From Hydractinia symbiolongicarpus (Eukaryota; Cnidaria; Hydrozoa; Anthoathecata; Hydractiniidae), in contig NC_079879.1 in NCBI RefSeq assembly GCF_029227915.1, positions 10,168,001-10,232,000 of the forward strand: 64,000 nucleotides of DNA, written 5' to 3'. Positions 36,037 through 47,404 of this stretch are shown piece by piece. The notes under the pieces are model-generated. The model had not been told where the DNA came from. It worked only from the letters and a program-made list of their open reading frames with translations, and searched no databases. Made by a program: the position numbers and the translations under genes. Numbering within the stretch: the first letter of the stretch is position 1; every line of letters begins with the position of its first letter.

Positions 36037-38111
36037 ATGGCTGAAAGACCTCAGGGGTATGGTTTTACCGCAGAAGTTAGTGAAAAAATTAACAGTAAAC
36101 ATGATCCTGAGTTAGGTAAGTTTCTTTATATTTCGTTGTCCTGTTTTGTGATTGTTGTTGTTCTTACTATCGCTTTGGAAATGTACGGGGAAAATGGAGA
36201 GAGAGAAAGCTTAATTTTTTTAAAAACAAATTTTGTGTTTAAAAATTATTTTAGTCAAATTCATGTACTTTTTTTCCTCGTACACGTTCCATTTTTATAA
36301 AAAATCGCTTTATAAGAAACACATTAGTCTCCTTCAAAAAAAAATAAGAAACTTCTACTAGTTTTAATAACGTAAAATGAAGTAAGAAACTGCTTTACAC
36401 ATGCCTCCCAACGATCACCATAGTAACAACTTTACTTCTTGAAACAAACGTTAATTAGATGATACATGAAAGGCGAAAAAAAATCATTGTTACATCTTTC
36501 TTGTATCTGTTGTTGAATATTTCTTTCTGGTGTCAAAGTCATGTTTTTGATTAAAATGAAAATTAAGAAACTTGTTAAGAACCTTATTAAGAACTTTATT
36601 TAAGAAATCTTTACCAGTTCAACGGTTTCTTGGTTTCTTATAAAAAACAGAAATCAAAGTATTGTGGCTAGTTACTCCTATCATTTTGTCGCTGCTGTTG
36701 TTGTTGTTGTTGTTTATTTATACGAGAATATCGAATAAACGACCCATTCTCGATTTCCTGATAGTTTTATTTGTCCATGTTTTTATAAAAAAAAATCTAT
36801 CACCCTTTATACCAGACAAAAACTTTTCGATATTTAGTAGTAAAATAAATATTTATTTAAATTTATGAATAAAATATTTATTTGGGATTAAAACAGATAA
36901 AAAGCACCTAGATCCAGTCCTCTAGCATCGTCGGTCGTCAAATGTGTTTCCCTTCACTCGTCCGAATACCTAATGTTTGTCAAATCTTTTTTCTAGTGGT
37001 CGTTTTCTTGTTAATTATTCTGCTTTTATAATTAATGCATAAATTAATTACTAAAACATTTAATCTTACAGGATAGATAAGAATCGGATATTAAAAAAAA
37101 ATATCGCTTTTGTTTTTGACTTTCTCATAATTTTCAAAATAATAAAATTTAACACATTAGCTTTACTAGCCCTTATGTTTAAAATACATTTTTACACTAT
37201 AATAATTTATGAAACCAAGTGAGACATTAAAATAAAAAAATAAAATGAAAAACCAAGTGAGACATGAAAATAACAAAATAAGTTCTGTACGTTGCCCATT
37301 CGACTTGTTTTGAAGATAGTTTAAAACCGATTCGTTAAAGTCAACAAATTGTTTATTTTGTTCTTAAATGAATTGTGTAAAAATAAACAAGAACTAAACG
37401 AAATTTTATGTTTGATAACACACTTACGTGTTATTTTTACTTTTTACTAAAACTTGCTAAATAAAACACGTAGACCTTATTCGTACTTCACACCTACTAA
37501 TTCCGCGCATGCGCATCCTTATTTTATAAACAACCCCCCTCCTATTATTCTTCCTTCATGCTATCTCAACTCAAGCTATTTGTTTCACCCGAAGTAAGTA
37601 AAATGAAATATTTTTATTACTTTCAGAACGACAAGCACTTGACTGGATCGCGCACTTTGTTCCTGATGGTGGTCTTTCGGATGGGCGTTCCGCACACGAG
37701 AAACTTAAAGATGGAGTCGTTTTGTGTAAACTAATCAACAAATTGCAACCTAATTCCGTTCGAAAGATAAATGAAACGAAAATGGCATTCAAACAAATGG
37801 AAAACATTGGCAACTTTTTGGACGCGGTTTACAAATTTGGTGTGGCAAAAAATGATATGTTTCAAACGGTTGATTTATACGAAGGGGTAAACATGCCGCA
37901 AGTGATCACAGGTATCCATTCCCTAGGAAGGAAAGCAGGTACTAAGGGATTTAAAGGTTTGGGCCCAAAAGAATCAGCTAAAAATGAAAGATCATTTACT
38001 GAAGAACAACGAAGAGCTGGGGATGGACTCATTGGGCTTCAAATGGGATCAAACAAAGGGGCTAATCAATCCGGTCAAAATTTTGGTAAAACAAGAGCCA
38101 TTATTGATTAG
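36037..38111 (+). CDS. Transgelin/calponin-like actin-binding protein (two coding exons)
   Basis: Exon 1 (36037-36115) encodes MAERPQGYGFTAEVSEKINS and ends at a GTAAGT donor. Exon 2 (37627-38111) follows a TTTCAG acceptor. The join is in frame and gives 187 residues, the usual transgelin size. Residues about 26-135 form a single calponin-homology domain (ALDWIAHF, DGVVLCKLINKLQP, FKQMENIGNFLDA, DMFQTVDLYEGVNMPQV). Near the C-terminus IGLQMGSNKGANQSG is one calponin-family repeat, ending NFGKTRAIID. These proteins bind and bundle actin filaments in muscle and epithelio-muscular cells. The 1511-bp intron is AT-rich and holds no other gene that I see. An acceptor just before the ATG points to an upstream 5' untranslated exon. 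The gene is complete and undamaged. Confidence 0.93.
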
Positions 38112-40370
38112 TTAATTATAGATATATTAACTCTGCGTGAAAAAGACACGCACTCTTTCACACATTATTTATCTTTATGTTTATGTAGATTGCAGCTACT
38201 CAAAAAAGTTCTTTTTACGTTAACCCTGACTTTTAATGTTCTTACCCAACTACGAATACAGACCCAGTTATTAACGTTTTCAAGCTACGAGTTCGCAGTT
38301 GGGGAGACAATCTTTGCCGACCCAAGCCCAACTTTAAACCAAGGTAGCTTCATTCCTAACTTTTAACTAGTGGAGAAGGTCATAACACTGGCCGACTATT
38401 AACATACGACGCCCAAACCGCCTGTAAAGACTTTCAAGTTAGGTTAAGCCACGTCCATCCGTCACTTGAATTTTTTACCTTTTTACAAACCAGGTCCAAG
38501 TCAAATCAATCAACTGTGAACAAACAAAACTTGGAATTTTTATATAAAGAAGCATAAAATTTGATGTTGTAACAGAAAATAATTGCAAATACACTTTTCC
38601 CGAACTCTTTTAAACAATGTGAATGTGATTTTTGAAATCCTAACCTGAAAGTAGGTAAAGTGTTAATCCTCAGATTCGAACAGCATACAAAAAACCTGTT
38701 AAAACAGTTTAATTGAATAATATAGTATGTATATATAGTATATATATTATCATGTCATGAACAAGTGAGTTTACTCTAAGCTACGTTTCGACAACTATAG
38801 CTGTCATTAACGGGCAATGATCGTAATCATCTTTGGCTATTTATTAGTTGAGGATATATTAGAGGGTCAGAATAAACCAATCATAGAAATTGATATCGCC
38901 CCTGCCTTGTTTCACTCGCACAATGGACGAAAAACTCGGACACTCTTAAGAGGATAGAATTAGCTATCCAACGAGCACAAAAGGAATGTTTAACTCCTAC
39001 TTTGGAGATATTGGCAATGAAAGTCCAAAAAAATGAAAAAATTTGGAACTTCCAAACCTTTGCTCGTCAAAAGGTTAAGCCAAAACATAAAGTTCGAAAA
39101 ACGTAATTCGAAAAACTTATATATACGAATGACCAAAACAAATAAGAAAAAGAGTTGAACAACAATTGCAGGTATACGGTTTTGACGCTTTTAACCTAAG
39201 CTTGTGGCTAACAATTGTTTTCTTGAAATTGGAAAACAGCTTCAGTTGGCCAGGGCTCTGCAGGCTGCAAAAGTTTTAATTTTGCAGTGGTGTAGGCCGA
39301 GTAAGCAACTTCTAAAATGCGCTAGCTGCACTTTCCACAATGACCTCATTGTGAGACAATCCACTTCATACGCAAAATGGTCCAAAAGATAGTGGAATTG
39401 GGACATGCTGTCCCAAAAATTAGCACCTTGAAGTACCGCTATAAAAATTGACAAGTTTGCTGCGCGTGTTTCTGAGATAGAAACGGCGTTCTAAACACTT
39501 GTGGTTGCGACCCTTGACATTCCACCTTTTTCTTTAATATATAATTTTCAGGGTTGAGCCAAGTTACAAATAATAAAATTTGGGTGAAACCTTAAAGGAT
39601 TTCTTTCTTTCGAGATAAAACCATCTTGAAAATGAAGCACATATTTTCAGTCAATACATCTCTCCCATCATAGATTAAAGGTCAATAGGTTTAACAAGAG
39701 CATTCAACTGTTGCATTTAAATGCATTTACCGTTAGCTCTGTATATTGCGAATAAAAATTCAAATAACTTGGCTTTGTAGAAACTAATTTAAACTGAATA
39801 GTTACATTCTAAACTACAATATTTGACAATATCATGTAGATTAAACAACGTCAAAATCTGCAATTACCTCTACTCCATTTTACACGCCTTGGCACTAAGG
39901 GTGTCGCTTCTCACTCTTTACATGGACTTGCAGATTTTGCTTATCAAGATGTTGACTCTCAGATGTCAGTCAGAATACAGGTCTTTTTTAACATGCCGAA
40001 CGCAGCAATTTAAAAATTCTCATTTTCAGTGGTAGCACTAATCAATACATAACGCAAGACAAACACACGAGGTAAAACAAGGTAGTCAGTCCTTACATTC
40101 CTTTTATAACCTTAAATTTAGATATTCCTCGTAGGTTCTCCATAATTTCTACTTTTCTTATATTCAATTTTATGCAAGAAAATTTCTAGATTATGCATTA
40201 ATGATGAAATGCTGTTATATTGTTTTGTTGACTTAAAATCTTGTTTCTTTCTTTCAGTCTAGCTTAAAAAGGTTTTACGGTTTGTCCAGAAGCAAGTGAA
40301 AATTCGAAATTAAGCTAAAATATGCTTGTTCGAATAATACAATGAGGCTTAGAGTATGTTGAACTACGAA
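38112..40370. other. Non-coding stretch downstream of the transgelin-like gene
   Basis: It holds the 3' untranslated region and spacer. A segment at about 38575-38715 ('tgatttttgaaatcctaacctgaaa', 'aaaacctgttaaaacagtt') is repeated in diverged form at about 62245-62405, a dispersed repeat. No gene seen. Confidence 0.4.
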
Positions 40371-40589
40371 AGCTTATAAGGGCCATGTCTACACATTTTA
40401 TTGATCAATGTTGCATCTCGAGATCGCAGCTTTCATCTCGAGATGAAAGAACAACTTTCGATCTCGTATATCAAACCTTCCATTTCAAGATCGATCGATC
40501 GAAAGGTGTTTTTTGATATCGAGATAGAAACTTCGATCTCGAAATACAACATCGATCAATAAAATGTGTAGACATGACCTTAATAAGCT
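40371..40589. mobile_element. Foldback-type inverted-repeat element, about 219 bp
   Basis: The left arm AGCTTATAAGGGCCATGTCT and right arm are inverted copies for about 50 bases or more, both containing GTCTACACATTTTATTGATC. Between them lie repeated inverted ATCTCGAGAT/TCGATCTCG words, so nearly the whole element can fold on itself. It is non-coding. I did not find a clear target duplication. Confidence 0.7.
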
Positions 40590-41251
40590 GCCGTACTGAA
40601 GTTATGCTTATTGAAGAAACAAATTAAAAAATTGAACGTTGCCTCATGCAATATATAGATAAGATTAAATATTTTTATTTTTACCTTTAAAAAGAAAACA
40701 CTAAAGGTAATAATATACACAAGGCCAGGAGACAGTTTAGTTAAATGTTTTAGGTCTGCATTGCATTTTTCGTTGGCATTTGTGAACTACCTTATGTTTC
40801 TAGTGTTTTTTTTATATATATATTTTCAATGAATTTTTTTTAATGAACATATGTATTTTAGACGCTCGTTAAAAAAGGTGGTCGTCGTATTACCAGTTAA
40901 GCACTCCTCACTCTTCCGAATTCTACGTTCTAGCTAGCTCGAAAGACTGGAATAACTGAAAGTTGTGGTTTTGCTTTAGTGTTTCTTCATTTATTGTCGT
41001 GATAATCATTAGCATTCCCGATTGAAATTCTTAAACAGATTAAAAAAAATTAAAAAAAAGATTGAAATGTTGGTTCATTATTTCACTAAACTGAAAGGAA
41101 ACAGAATGACTCTTGATTTTTTAATCCTGGAACGATATAACTGGATATTATTTCACCAAATATATTGTATATTACTAAGTTATTCTCGAAAATTCCCAGA
41201 AATAAGGCGCAGGAAAGTTAATTCTAGAGAAATTCGCAATCTTTCTTTTTT
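40590..41251. other. Non-coding stretch
   Basis: No gene or repeat ends recognised. Confidence 0.35.
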
Positions 41252-41819
41252 TTAACCCTATTCGGTCCGAGGGGCAGTTTTTTTTTAATAACTCCTTAAT
41301 GCTACGTTACATGGCTACGATATTTAATGAGTTTCAATATTGATCTTTTAGACACCTGCATGCCAAATACTTATGTTCTATACGGCTTAGGGGCTTTGAT
41401 GTTGGCTATTACTCGAAGCTACCCCTAAAAATCTCTATGAAACCCTTATAATGGGGAAAATATAATAACTCTTGTGAGGATTATCTTTAGAACTGGTAGC
41501 TTACAACACAACTTTGTATCATCAAGAAGAATCATTTTGCATGCTTTGGAAACGTGATTAATCCGATTTCCCGATTTTTTTAGATTTTACTTGAAAATCG
41601 AAAAAAAACAGATTTTGATGAAGTCACAGAAAATGTGCTGACGCAAGCAAAAATTTATTGCTGCCATTTTGTTTCTTTTTGACGTGCTATAAGTGTGCTA
41701 AGTTTGATTCAATTTAGAGAAGTCTATGAAAATTTATTGAGGAGGCGGATCACCCACCCCCCCCCCCCCCCTCCCCCGGTTTTAATATGTTCGAAAAACC
41801 CCGGGCCGAATAGGGTTAA
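41252..41819 (+). mobile_element. TTAA-flanked inverted-repeat element with CCCTATTCGG ends (568 bp)
   Basis: The ends are TTAACCCTATTCGGTCCG on the left and CGGGCCGAATAGGGTTAA on the right, perfect inverted repeats for 14 bases apart from the inner pair. TTAA targets with a CCC start fit piggyBac-like non-autonomous elements; Kolobok is an alternative. It contains a long C run near the right end (about 41757-41776). It is non-coding, and a truncated relative lies at 25745-26290. Confidence 0.75.
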
Positions 41820-42389
41820 GGCATGGAGTGTTGTGTACTTTCAGCGATCGCTATTCTGATAATTGGCGGATCAAATTTTGTTTTGTCTCGTCATCATTTT
41901 GTGGTGGTTCTGAACCAAGACTACTCGTTCTGTGATGGTACTGCCGGTTCGTTGTTGGTTCTCTGGTCGTTCTACGGAGACTGGTGGTTTTCTGCTGGTT
42001 CTCCGCTGGCTCTGCGAAGACTGGTATTTACCTGTTTTAGTTATTACGTTACAACTTCAACTTTCTTTGGTAAAGAAAAAACGTCTGTTTATTTTTAAAT
42101 TCAGGCATATTCTTTTTCCGTTCAAATATTTTCTCGTTCGAAAGTGCGATGTTTTAACAAATCAAATTGCATAATTTTTGTCACATGATTTGGTCACATC
42201 TATTACAAACTTTAACTGGAAACTTTTGTGCTTTCTCTGTAAAAATAAAATTATAATAAAAAACGTACCCCTCGTACTATCTTTAAAAGTCAATCAGTTA
42301 TTGCATTTGTAAAAACCGTTTTTTTTTGTTTTGTTTTTTTCTAAGAAAACTTCAAGAATATTTTATCCCTGAAAGAGTTATCGAATCTT
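41820..42389. other. Non-coding stretch
   Basis: No gene seen. A tract rich in 'ctggttctc'-like words lies at 41930-42020. Confidence 0.3.
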
Positions 42390-42595
42390 ACGTTGATACG
42401 ACGTCGAGGCGACTTGGTACAACATTGTGTTGAAGCATAAATCCGACGTCTGATAACCTAACGTCGGATCGACGTCTGTTTATGGTCGATATGCAACGTC
42501 GGGAATTACGACGTCGAAGCGACGTTATAACGACGTGGCCGACGTTGCAGTGACTAGCAACAGACGTCTGTACGAGGTCGTGTGCCTGCTGGGAT
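42390..42595. repeat. CpG-rich degenerate array of GACGTC/CGACGT words
   Basis: At least a dozen copies of ACGTC/GACGT in both orientations lie here ('cgacgtcgaggcgac', 'taacgtcggatcgacgtctg'), ending 'gtgcctgctggg'. In an AT-rich, CpG-poor setting this is a distinct island. Similar arrays are known from ends of animal DNA transposons, so it is probably part of one. Confidence 0.5.
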
Positions 42596-43499
42596 TTTTT
42601 TTAATGTCGCCAAAATGGTGTATTGCGATAAAATTTTAAAAATTAAATTTTAAATTCAACCAACCTTGTGGCATGGGTCAAACAATTTAAAGGTTTTGCT
42701 TGTCCCAGCCCTAGAAAGAACTTCTAAAACAGATGATCCATTTTTCTACTTATTTATTAGGAAATGTTAATAGAATAAATGTCCACTTATATTTTTATAA
42801 TATAAAAACTTGTGTTACCAAAACACAACACATTATTTCTCTTCTAGGGAATGCTATTTCCAATTACAACTTTTCATAAAACGTCACAAAAAAAATTGGT
42901 AAATGTTAAAAAATGTAAGCGTACGTTATGTCTTTGTTATATTATTGGTCAAATTTTATGATTTTTGAGAACAATTCTTAAAAGGCCTATATATATTTTG
43001 TGTATTTTAACAAGCTTTAGTCTATTTTTAGCCCGCAACGGATTTTCATTTATATTATAAAACCAGGGTTCGTTCTTAAGGATATAATTAAGGCCAATCA
43101 CGTGTCAAAATATACATTTCTCTTGTACGGATTTTTTTAACATTCTCTTTGTATGTAGTTGTAAATAATGTATGAATTTTTGAAGATAAGGTGTTCTGAT
43201 ACTGTTCTGCGCTCTCTATCGAAATGTGTAGGAGAAATAAAGTTACACCTAGGATAGAACCCGGGGGTGCTTCTCTACATATGCAAAGTTCGTTAGTTAA
43301 TATCCCTATAATAAAGTATTGTGTAAAAATTTAGCCATTTTTTTTATACATCGTCACTTCTTTATGTTCTCATCTCACAAAAATATTTAAGCAACTGATA
43401 ATAATGCTGAAATATTCCACTAGCATTGTTCGCGACGGTAATATCACTGTTTAACTAATATGCCTTTTTTTAACTAAAATCATTCGTATCTTGAATAAA
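42596..43499. other. Non-coding stretch
   Basis: No gene seen; AT-rich. Confidence 0.35.
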
Positions 43500-43885
43500 A
43501 TTTAAAGTTTTTTGATTGACTTTATATGAATTGAGGTTGTGCATCTAAAGTAGTATGAGATGTTTGTTAAAAAAAATATTTGGTTGTATTTGTTTTAAAC
43601 CAATGAATTAATCTTTCTTTCGGCAATATATAATCACATTTTTTGGTCGATATCCCACATAACCGTTTGATGTATTGGATACCACTTGTATTCCTTAGAT
43701 ATCACTCTGCCTCAAATTTTTTATCAAGGTTGCTTTAAGGGTAAAATTTCTATCATCAATAACAACATACTCTGGAAAATCTGCCTCCACTCCGAAACAA
43801 AGTTCATGTTAAAGCGTTTTGAAAAAAAGGAAATGCAATGCATTTTTTAATTCAAATTGTAACTATTACTAATCATTTGTTAACA

Positions 43886-44758
43886 TTATGAAGTGTAATT
43901 TCGAAGCCTAATCTTTTTAAGTAATGTCATTCGCACCTGCGAAGACAGAAATATGTAAACAATGGCATCAGATGCATACGCAATGCAGTAACTTATTGCA
44001 AACAAATCGTGAACAAATGAAGATACCTCAATACCTCTAAGATATAAGTAGAAGTATATTTGATCTGGTAATAACATGAAAATAAGAAATGTCGATATGA
44101 TTAATGTTGGCACGAAAAATCTTTTTGGTTTTTTGATGACTATTTTACTGTTTGAATTTCCAGATGTTGTAGATGGGAAATCTGGTGCTGATGAAGAGTA
44201 ACTGGCCGTATGTCTCACTCGACGACTTTTACGTAATTTTGTAAATAGATACCCGTAAGTAAATACAATAGCTACCATGCATAAAATCTCGCATCCTGGA
44301 TAGACATATAACGAACTGATAAGGTATACCATATTAGAATTTGATGGTATATATAAAACTATAACAAGGCAAAACAATGTGCTGAGACCCCATATTAATC
44401 CCATTATGTACTTTGTTTTGGTGGAATTCCATATTATTGGATAGCGAATGTTGAGATAAAACTCACAAAAACGATCAACAGTCAATGCCAACATCATAAA
44501 GTAATATAACGTAGAAAATCCAGTGTTTTTCAATGCAAAGACATAAAATGCTGCTGTGTCTGCGTTGAGATATGTCAGAACATGTTTCAGGGCACCACTT
44601 AGGCACAGCAGAACTTCTGATAAACTTAAATGAGTTAGCAACAGTTTTTGATTTTCATTATTGTAACGTGAATTTTGAAGAAGATATAAACCCAGAATAT
44701 GCAGAAGCATAGCAAGTAGACGTCCAACAAGTTCAATAATCACAGTACTACCAGTCAT
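43886..44758 (-). CDS. Rhodopsin-like seven-transmembrane receptor (member 2), mosaic paralogue
   Basis: This intronless frame of 290 residues has seven hydrophobic segments. The extracellular N-terminus is minimal (MTGSTVIIE). Motifs are HLSLSEVLL in helix 2 (Glu at 2.50), TVDRF at the end of helix 3, a Pro-Asp in helix 6 (LLPDQIYFYLYL) and SDAIVYIF in helix 7 where NPxxY is expected. The third inner loop is Ser-rich and basic. It is very close to the receptors at 49267-50154 and 54900-55775. Its first third and 5' flank match the 54.9-kb copy, but from the fourth helix onward (GLIWGLSTLFCLVIV) it matches the 49.3-kb copy. The ligand is unknown. The start ATG is shared by all three paralogues. 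Confidence 0.85.
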   Translation of the reverse strand: MTGSTVIIELVGRLLAMLLHILGLYLLQNSRYNNENQKLLLTHLSLSEVLLCLSGALKHVLTYLNADTAAFYVFALKNTGFSTLYYFMMLALTVDRFCEFYLNIRYPIIWNSTKTKYIMGLIWGLSTLFCLVIVLYIPSNSNMVYLISSLYVYPGCEILCMVAIVFTYGYLFTKLRKSRRVRHTASYSSSAPDFPSTTSGNSNSKIVIKKPKRFFVPTLIISTFLIFMLLPDQIYFYLYLRGIEVSSFVHDLFAISYCIAYASDAIVYIFLSSQVRMTLLKKIRLRNYTS

Positions 44759-44884
44759 TATGTGAAAATATTAAGAAGACAATGTGAAAGCAATGTTTAC
44801 GCCCTCTTGCCAGCAGAGATTTTAATACATTGAGCACTGCATTTGAGTAGTATATCAAAAGTATATCGAAAGTATAATTTAAAA

Positions 44885-44900
44885 GTACTACCAGTCATTA
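44885..44900 (-). other. Fossil copy of the receptor start-codon context
   Basis: GTACTACCAGTCATTA recurs here, 140 bases upstream of the same string that spans the real start codon (44756-44758). Beyond it the sequence switches from the type found upstream of member 4 to that upstream of member 3. Confidence 0.75.
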
Positions 44901-45461
44901 TAAAATATTTTTAAAATAACAAACTTAACAACACATTTTTTACTTCTTTTATGCTAAATGCTAACTATTATTAACAGTGAGAAAAGCTTCGTTGCAACAG
45001 TCCAGTATTTTATTAATAAAATATTATTTGTGGAATTTCGCGTTAAATATACAATATATAAATACAAATGTGTGAAATAATAATGATCTGTATTATTTGA
45101 AGAGAAAATTAGTAAACGAAGGTTTCAAGAACCTTCTGGGTATATATCTACGCATTATTTACATAGTAACCCAAAAAAAACTTAAATAATATAAACCTGG
45201 ACGTAAATACTGCGGTGTTGTATAATTTTTTTACAGCAAAATAAAATAGTAAAAATAATTGATTATTTATTGATTTTTATTAACTTTGGAAGCCCTTTTT
45301 ATGAATGACATTAAGCCATGTTGTATAAAAAAGACGAGTTTAAATGTTACGCTCTTTTGATAAAGTTTGAATATCATTTAGTGAAGTTTAGTGAACGTAT
45401 GTTGTAGATAATTCTGTTTAAATCTGTATTAACTGATTATACTATTATTTTAGATTTTTAC

Positions 45462-45500
45462 CTGATGATGACTTTTAAGGTCGAAATATATCGTTACTAC
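45462..45500 (+). other. Hammerhead-like sequence core, probable Penelope-element remnant
   Basis: CTGATGA (45462-45468) is followed by a small possible stem (GAC...GTC) and GAAA (45483-45486). This is the order of the conserved blocks of a hammerhead ribozyme. The stem is only three pairs and an extra T follows the first block, so activity is doubtful. Confidence 0.25.
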
Positions 45501-46250
45501 TAAAAAATTGTTGGTCACTTATTACGAAGTAAAAATAATTGTTTCTGAAAAGTTACCCTAAATTAAAAGCATCAGCGACGAAGTTGTATTCCGTATAACA
45601 CAATTCAACTTTAAATTTAGGGACCAGGTGAGAAACCAGTCAAAAGTTTTTCGTGTCTACTTCAAGAGTTTTAGGACCATTAAGAATGGACTTAGTTTTG
45701 GAGTTGCAGAAAGTAGCCTAGTTTGGCTGTCACAAACCCCCACTCCTCACCTCAGGGTTTCTTATTATAAAAATTGGTAAGATATATTTCATTTAAATTG
45801 CAATGAAGTTTTAATGGAAGCCACAAGTGCTATTTGTGTTCTGAACAGGTTTAATTGACGCAATTTGATTCGTTGATTTTAAAATAAAGCTAGGTAATAC
45901 AATAGAAATTTAAATATTTAGTAAAAAAATAATGTTGCTTACATCATATAAGAATAAACATTCATTCCCCTGGTGGTAGCATATTTCGGTGGCACGAATT
46001 GATCAGGTTGATCAATTACCACATTTATATGAAGACTCTAATAACCGAATTCTGCCTGTGTAAGTGCGAAAAGAACCAATCAAGAGCCTCATCAATATTG
46101 ATAACCAATCAGCAAGTTTTGTTGCGACATACCAACGAAGAAGAAGAAATGATCAGAGCTAGAGTGACGATAACTATTTTGGAAGCTGTGGTGTTGAAGT
46201 TCGGCGCACGGTAATTTGGCGTTCAACGTATAGGTGCATCTTTTTCATCG

Positions 46251-46904
46251 TGACCAGACTTCAGTACATACAAAGTTGATGAAAAAAACTGTTTCTGCGT
46301 ATTGACAAAAAGGCGTTCTTGGGTATTCTTTTGTCCCTTAAGTGGTTATGAGACACCTTTTGTTAAGCGAAACTATTAAAATTGCCGAAGTTAACATTTC
46401 AATGTTTCCACTTTAGGTCTTCGGTGATTTTGAATTTGCAGGCTTACAAAACAGTAATTTTGCAAAAACTTCTTTTTTAATAGTTTAATACCATACACGA
46501 GTGCATTTTAGTGATCGGCATCATGGTTGTGACGAACTAAAATTAGGCATGTCATTGTTTCGTAACAAGCTAGATGAAATGTACGTTATAATCGTTTGCT
46601 CGAATATATTTCATCGGCATCTTTATTTTTCACAGAAGCACTGGCAGATGCTTTAAGGTAATAAAAAGCGAACAAAGAAAACGACAACTGTTTGAAACTT
46701 GCAATGTGATTTTTAAAAAAGCAAAAATTGTAATTTAGGCGACGGCGATTTGCCTTATTTGACAGCATCCGTACGTTTAAATCCTGAAGTTGGTTAATTT
46801 TCAATTGTTAACAATTTGCGTCCTTAAAAGTGGTTAAAATATCTAAGTTCCTGGAAATCTTTTTATGTGACTTTCCTAAGGACAAAAATTGTGACAAAAT
46901 TATT
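46251..46904. other. Non-coding stretch
   Basis: No gene seen. Confidence 0.35.
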
Positions 46905-47404
46905 GCGACTTGCTTTTGCGACATAAATTAATTGTATTTTAACAATAATTTTATGATTTTGCGACATGAATTATTGTATTTTGACAATAATTTTATGATT
47001 TTGCGATATGAATTTTTGTATTTTGACAATAATTTTTTATGATTTTGCGACATAAATTATTGTATTTTGACAATAAGTTTATGATTTTGCGACATGAATT
47101 TTTGTATTTTGACAATAAGTTTATGATTTTGCGACATGAATTTTTGTATTTTGACAATAATTTTATGATTTTGCGACATAAATTAATTGTATTTTGACAA
47201 TAATTTTATGATTTTGCGACATAAATTATTGTATTGGGACAATAATTTTATGATTTTGCAACATAAATTATTGTATTTTGACAATAAGTTTATGATTTTG
47301 CGACATGAATTTTTGTATTTTGACAATAATTTTATGATTTTGCGGCATAAATTTTTGTATTTTGACAATAATTTTATGATTTTGCAACATAAATTATTGC
47401 GATT
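46905..47404. repeat. Tandem minisatellite, unit about 42 bp, about 11-12 copies
   Basis: The unit reads approximately TTTTGCGACATAAATTATTG then TATTTTGACAATAATTTTATGA. TTATTGT and ACAATAA within each unit are inverted, so each unit can form a small hairpin. Because 42 is a multiple of three, long frames stay open on both strands; these encode only the repeat and are not taken as genes. Confidence 0.9.

Larger units (their letters stand above)
43500..46250. repeat. Segmental duplication carrying receptor member 2
   Basis: The receptor and both flanks (from 'ttgatgtattggataccacttgtattcc' near 43670 to 'gataactattttggaagctgtggtg' near 46200) resemble the block about 48960-51960 in the same order. 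The copies differ by many small changes and by extra repeats, including an array at 51021-51460 found only in the second block. Confidence 0.75.

Noticed and set aside
36689-36714. (TTG)n run as coding poly-Leu
   Set aside because: It is a microsatellite in the transgelin-like gene's intron; the open frame has no other support.
41823-42174. Two overlapping plus-strand frames next to the TTAA element
   Set aside because: Low-complexity 'ctggttct' content, no motifs, and mutually overlapping frames.
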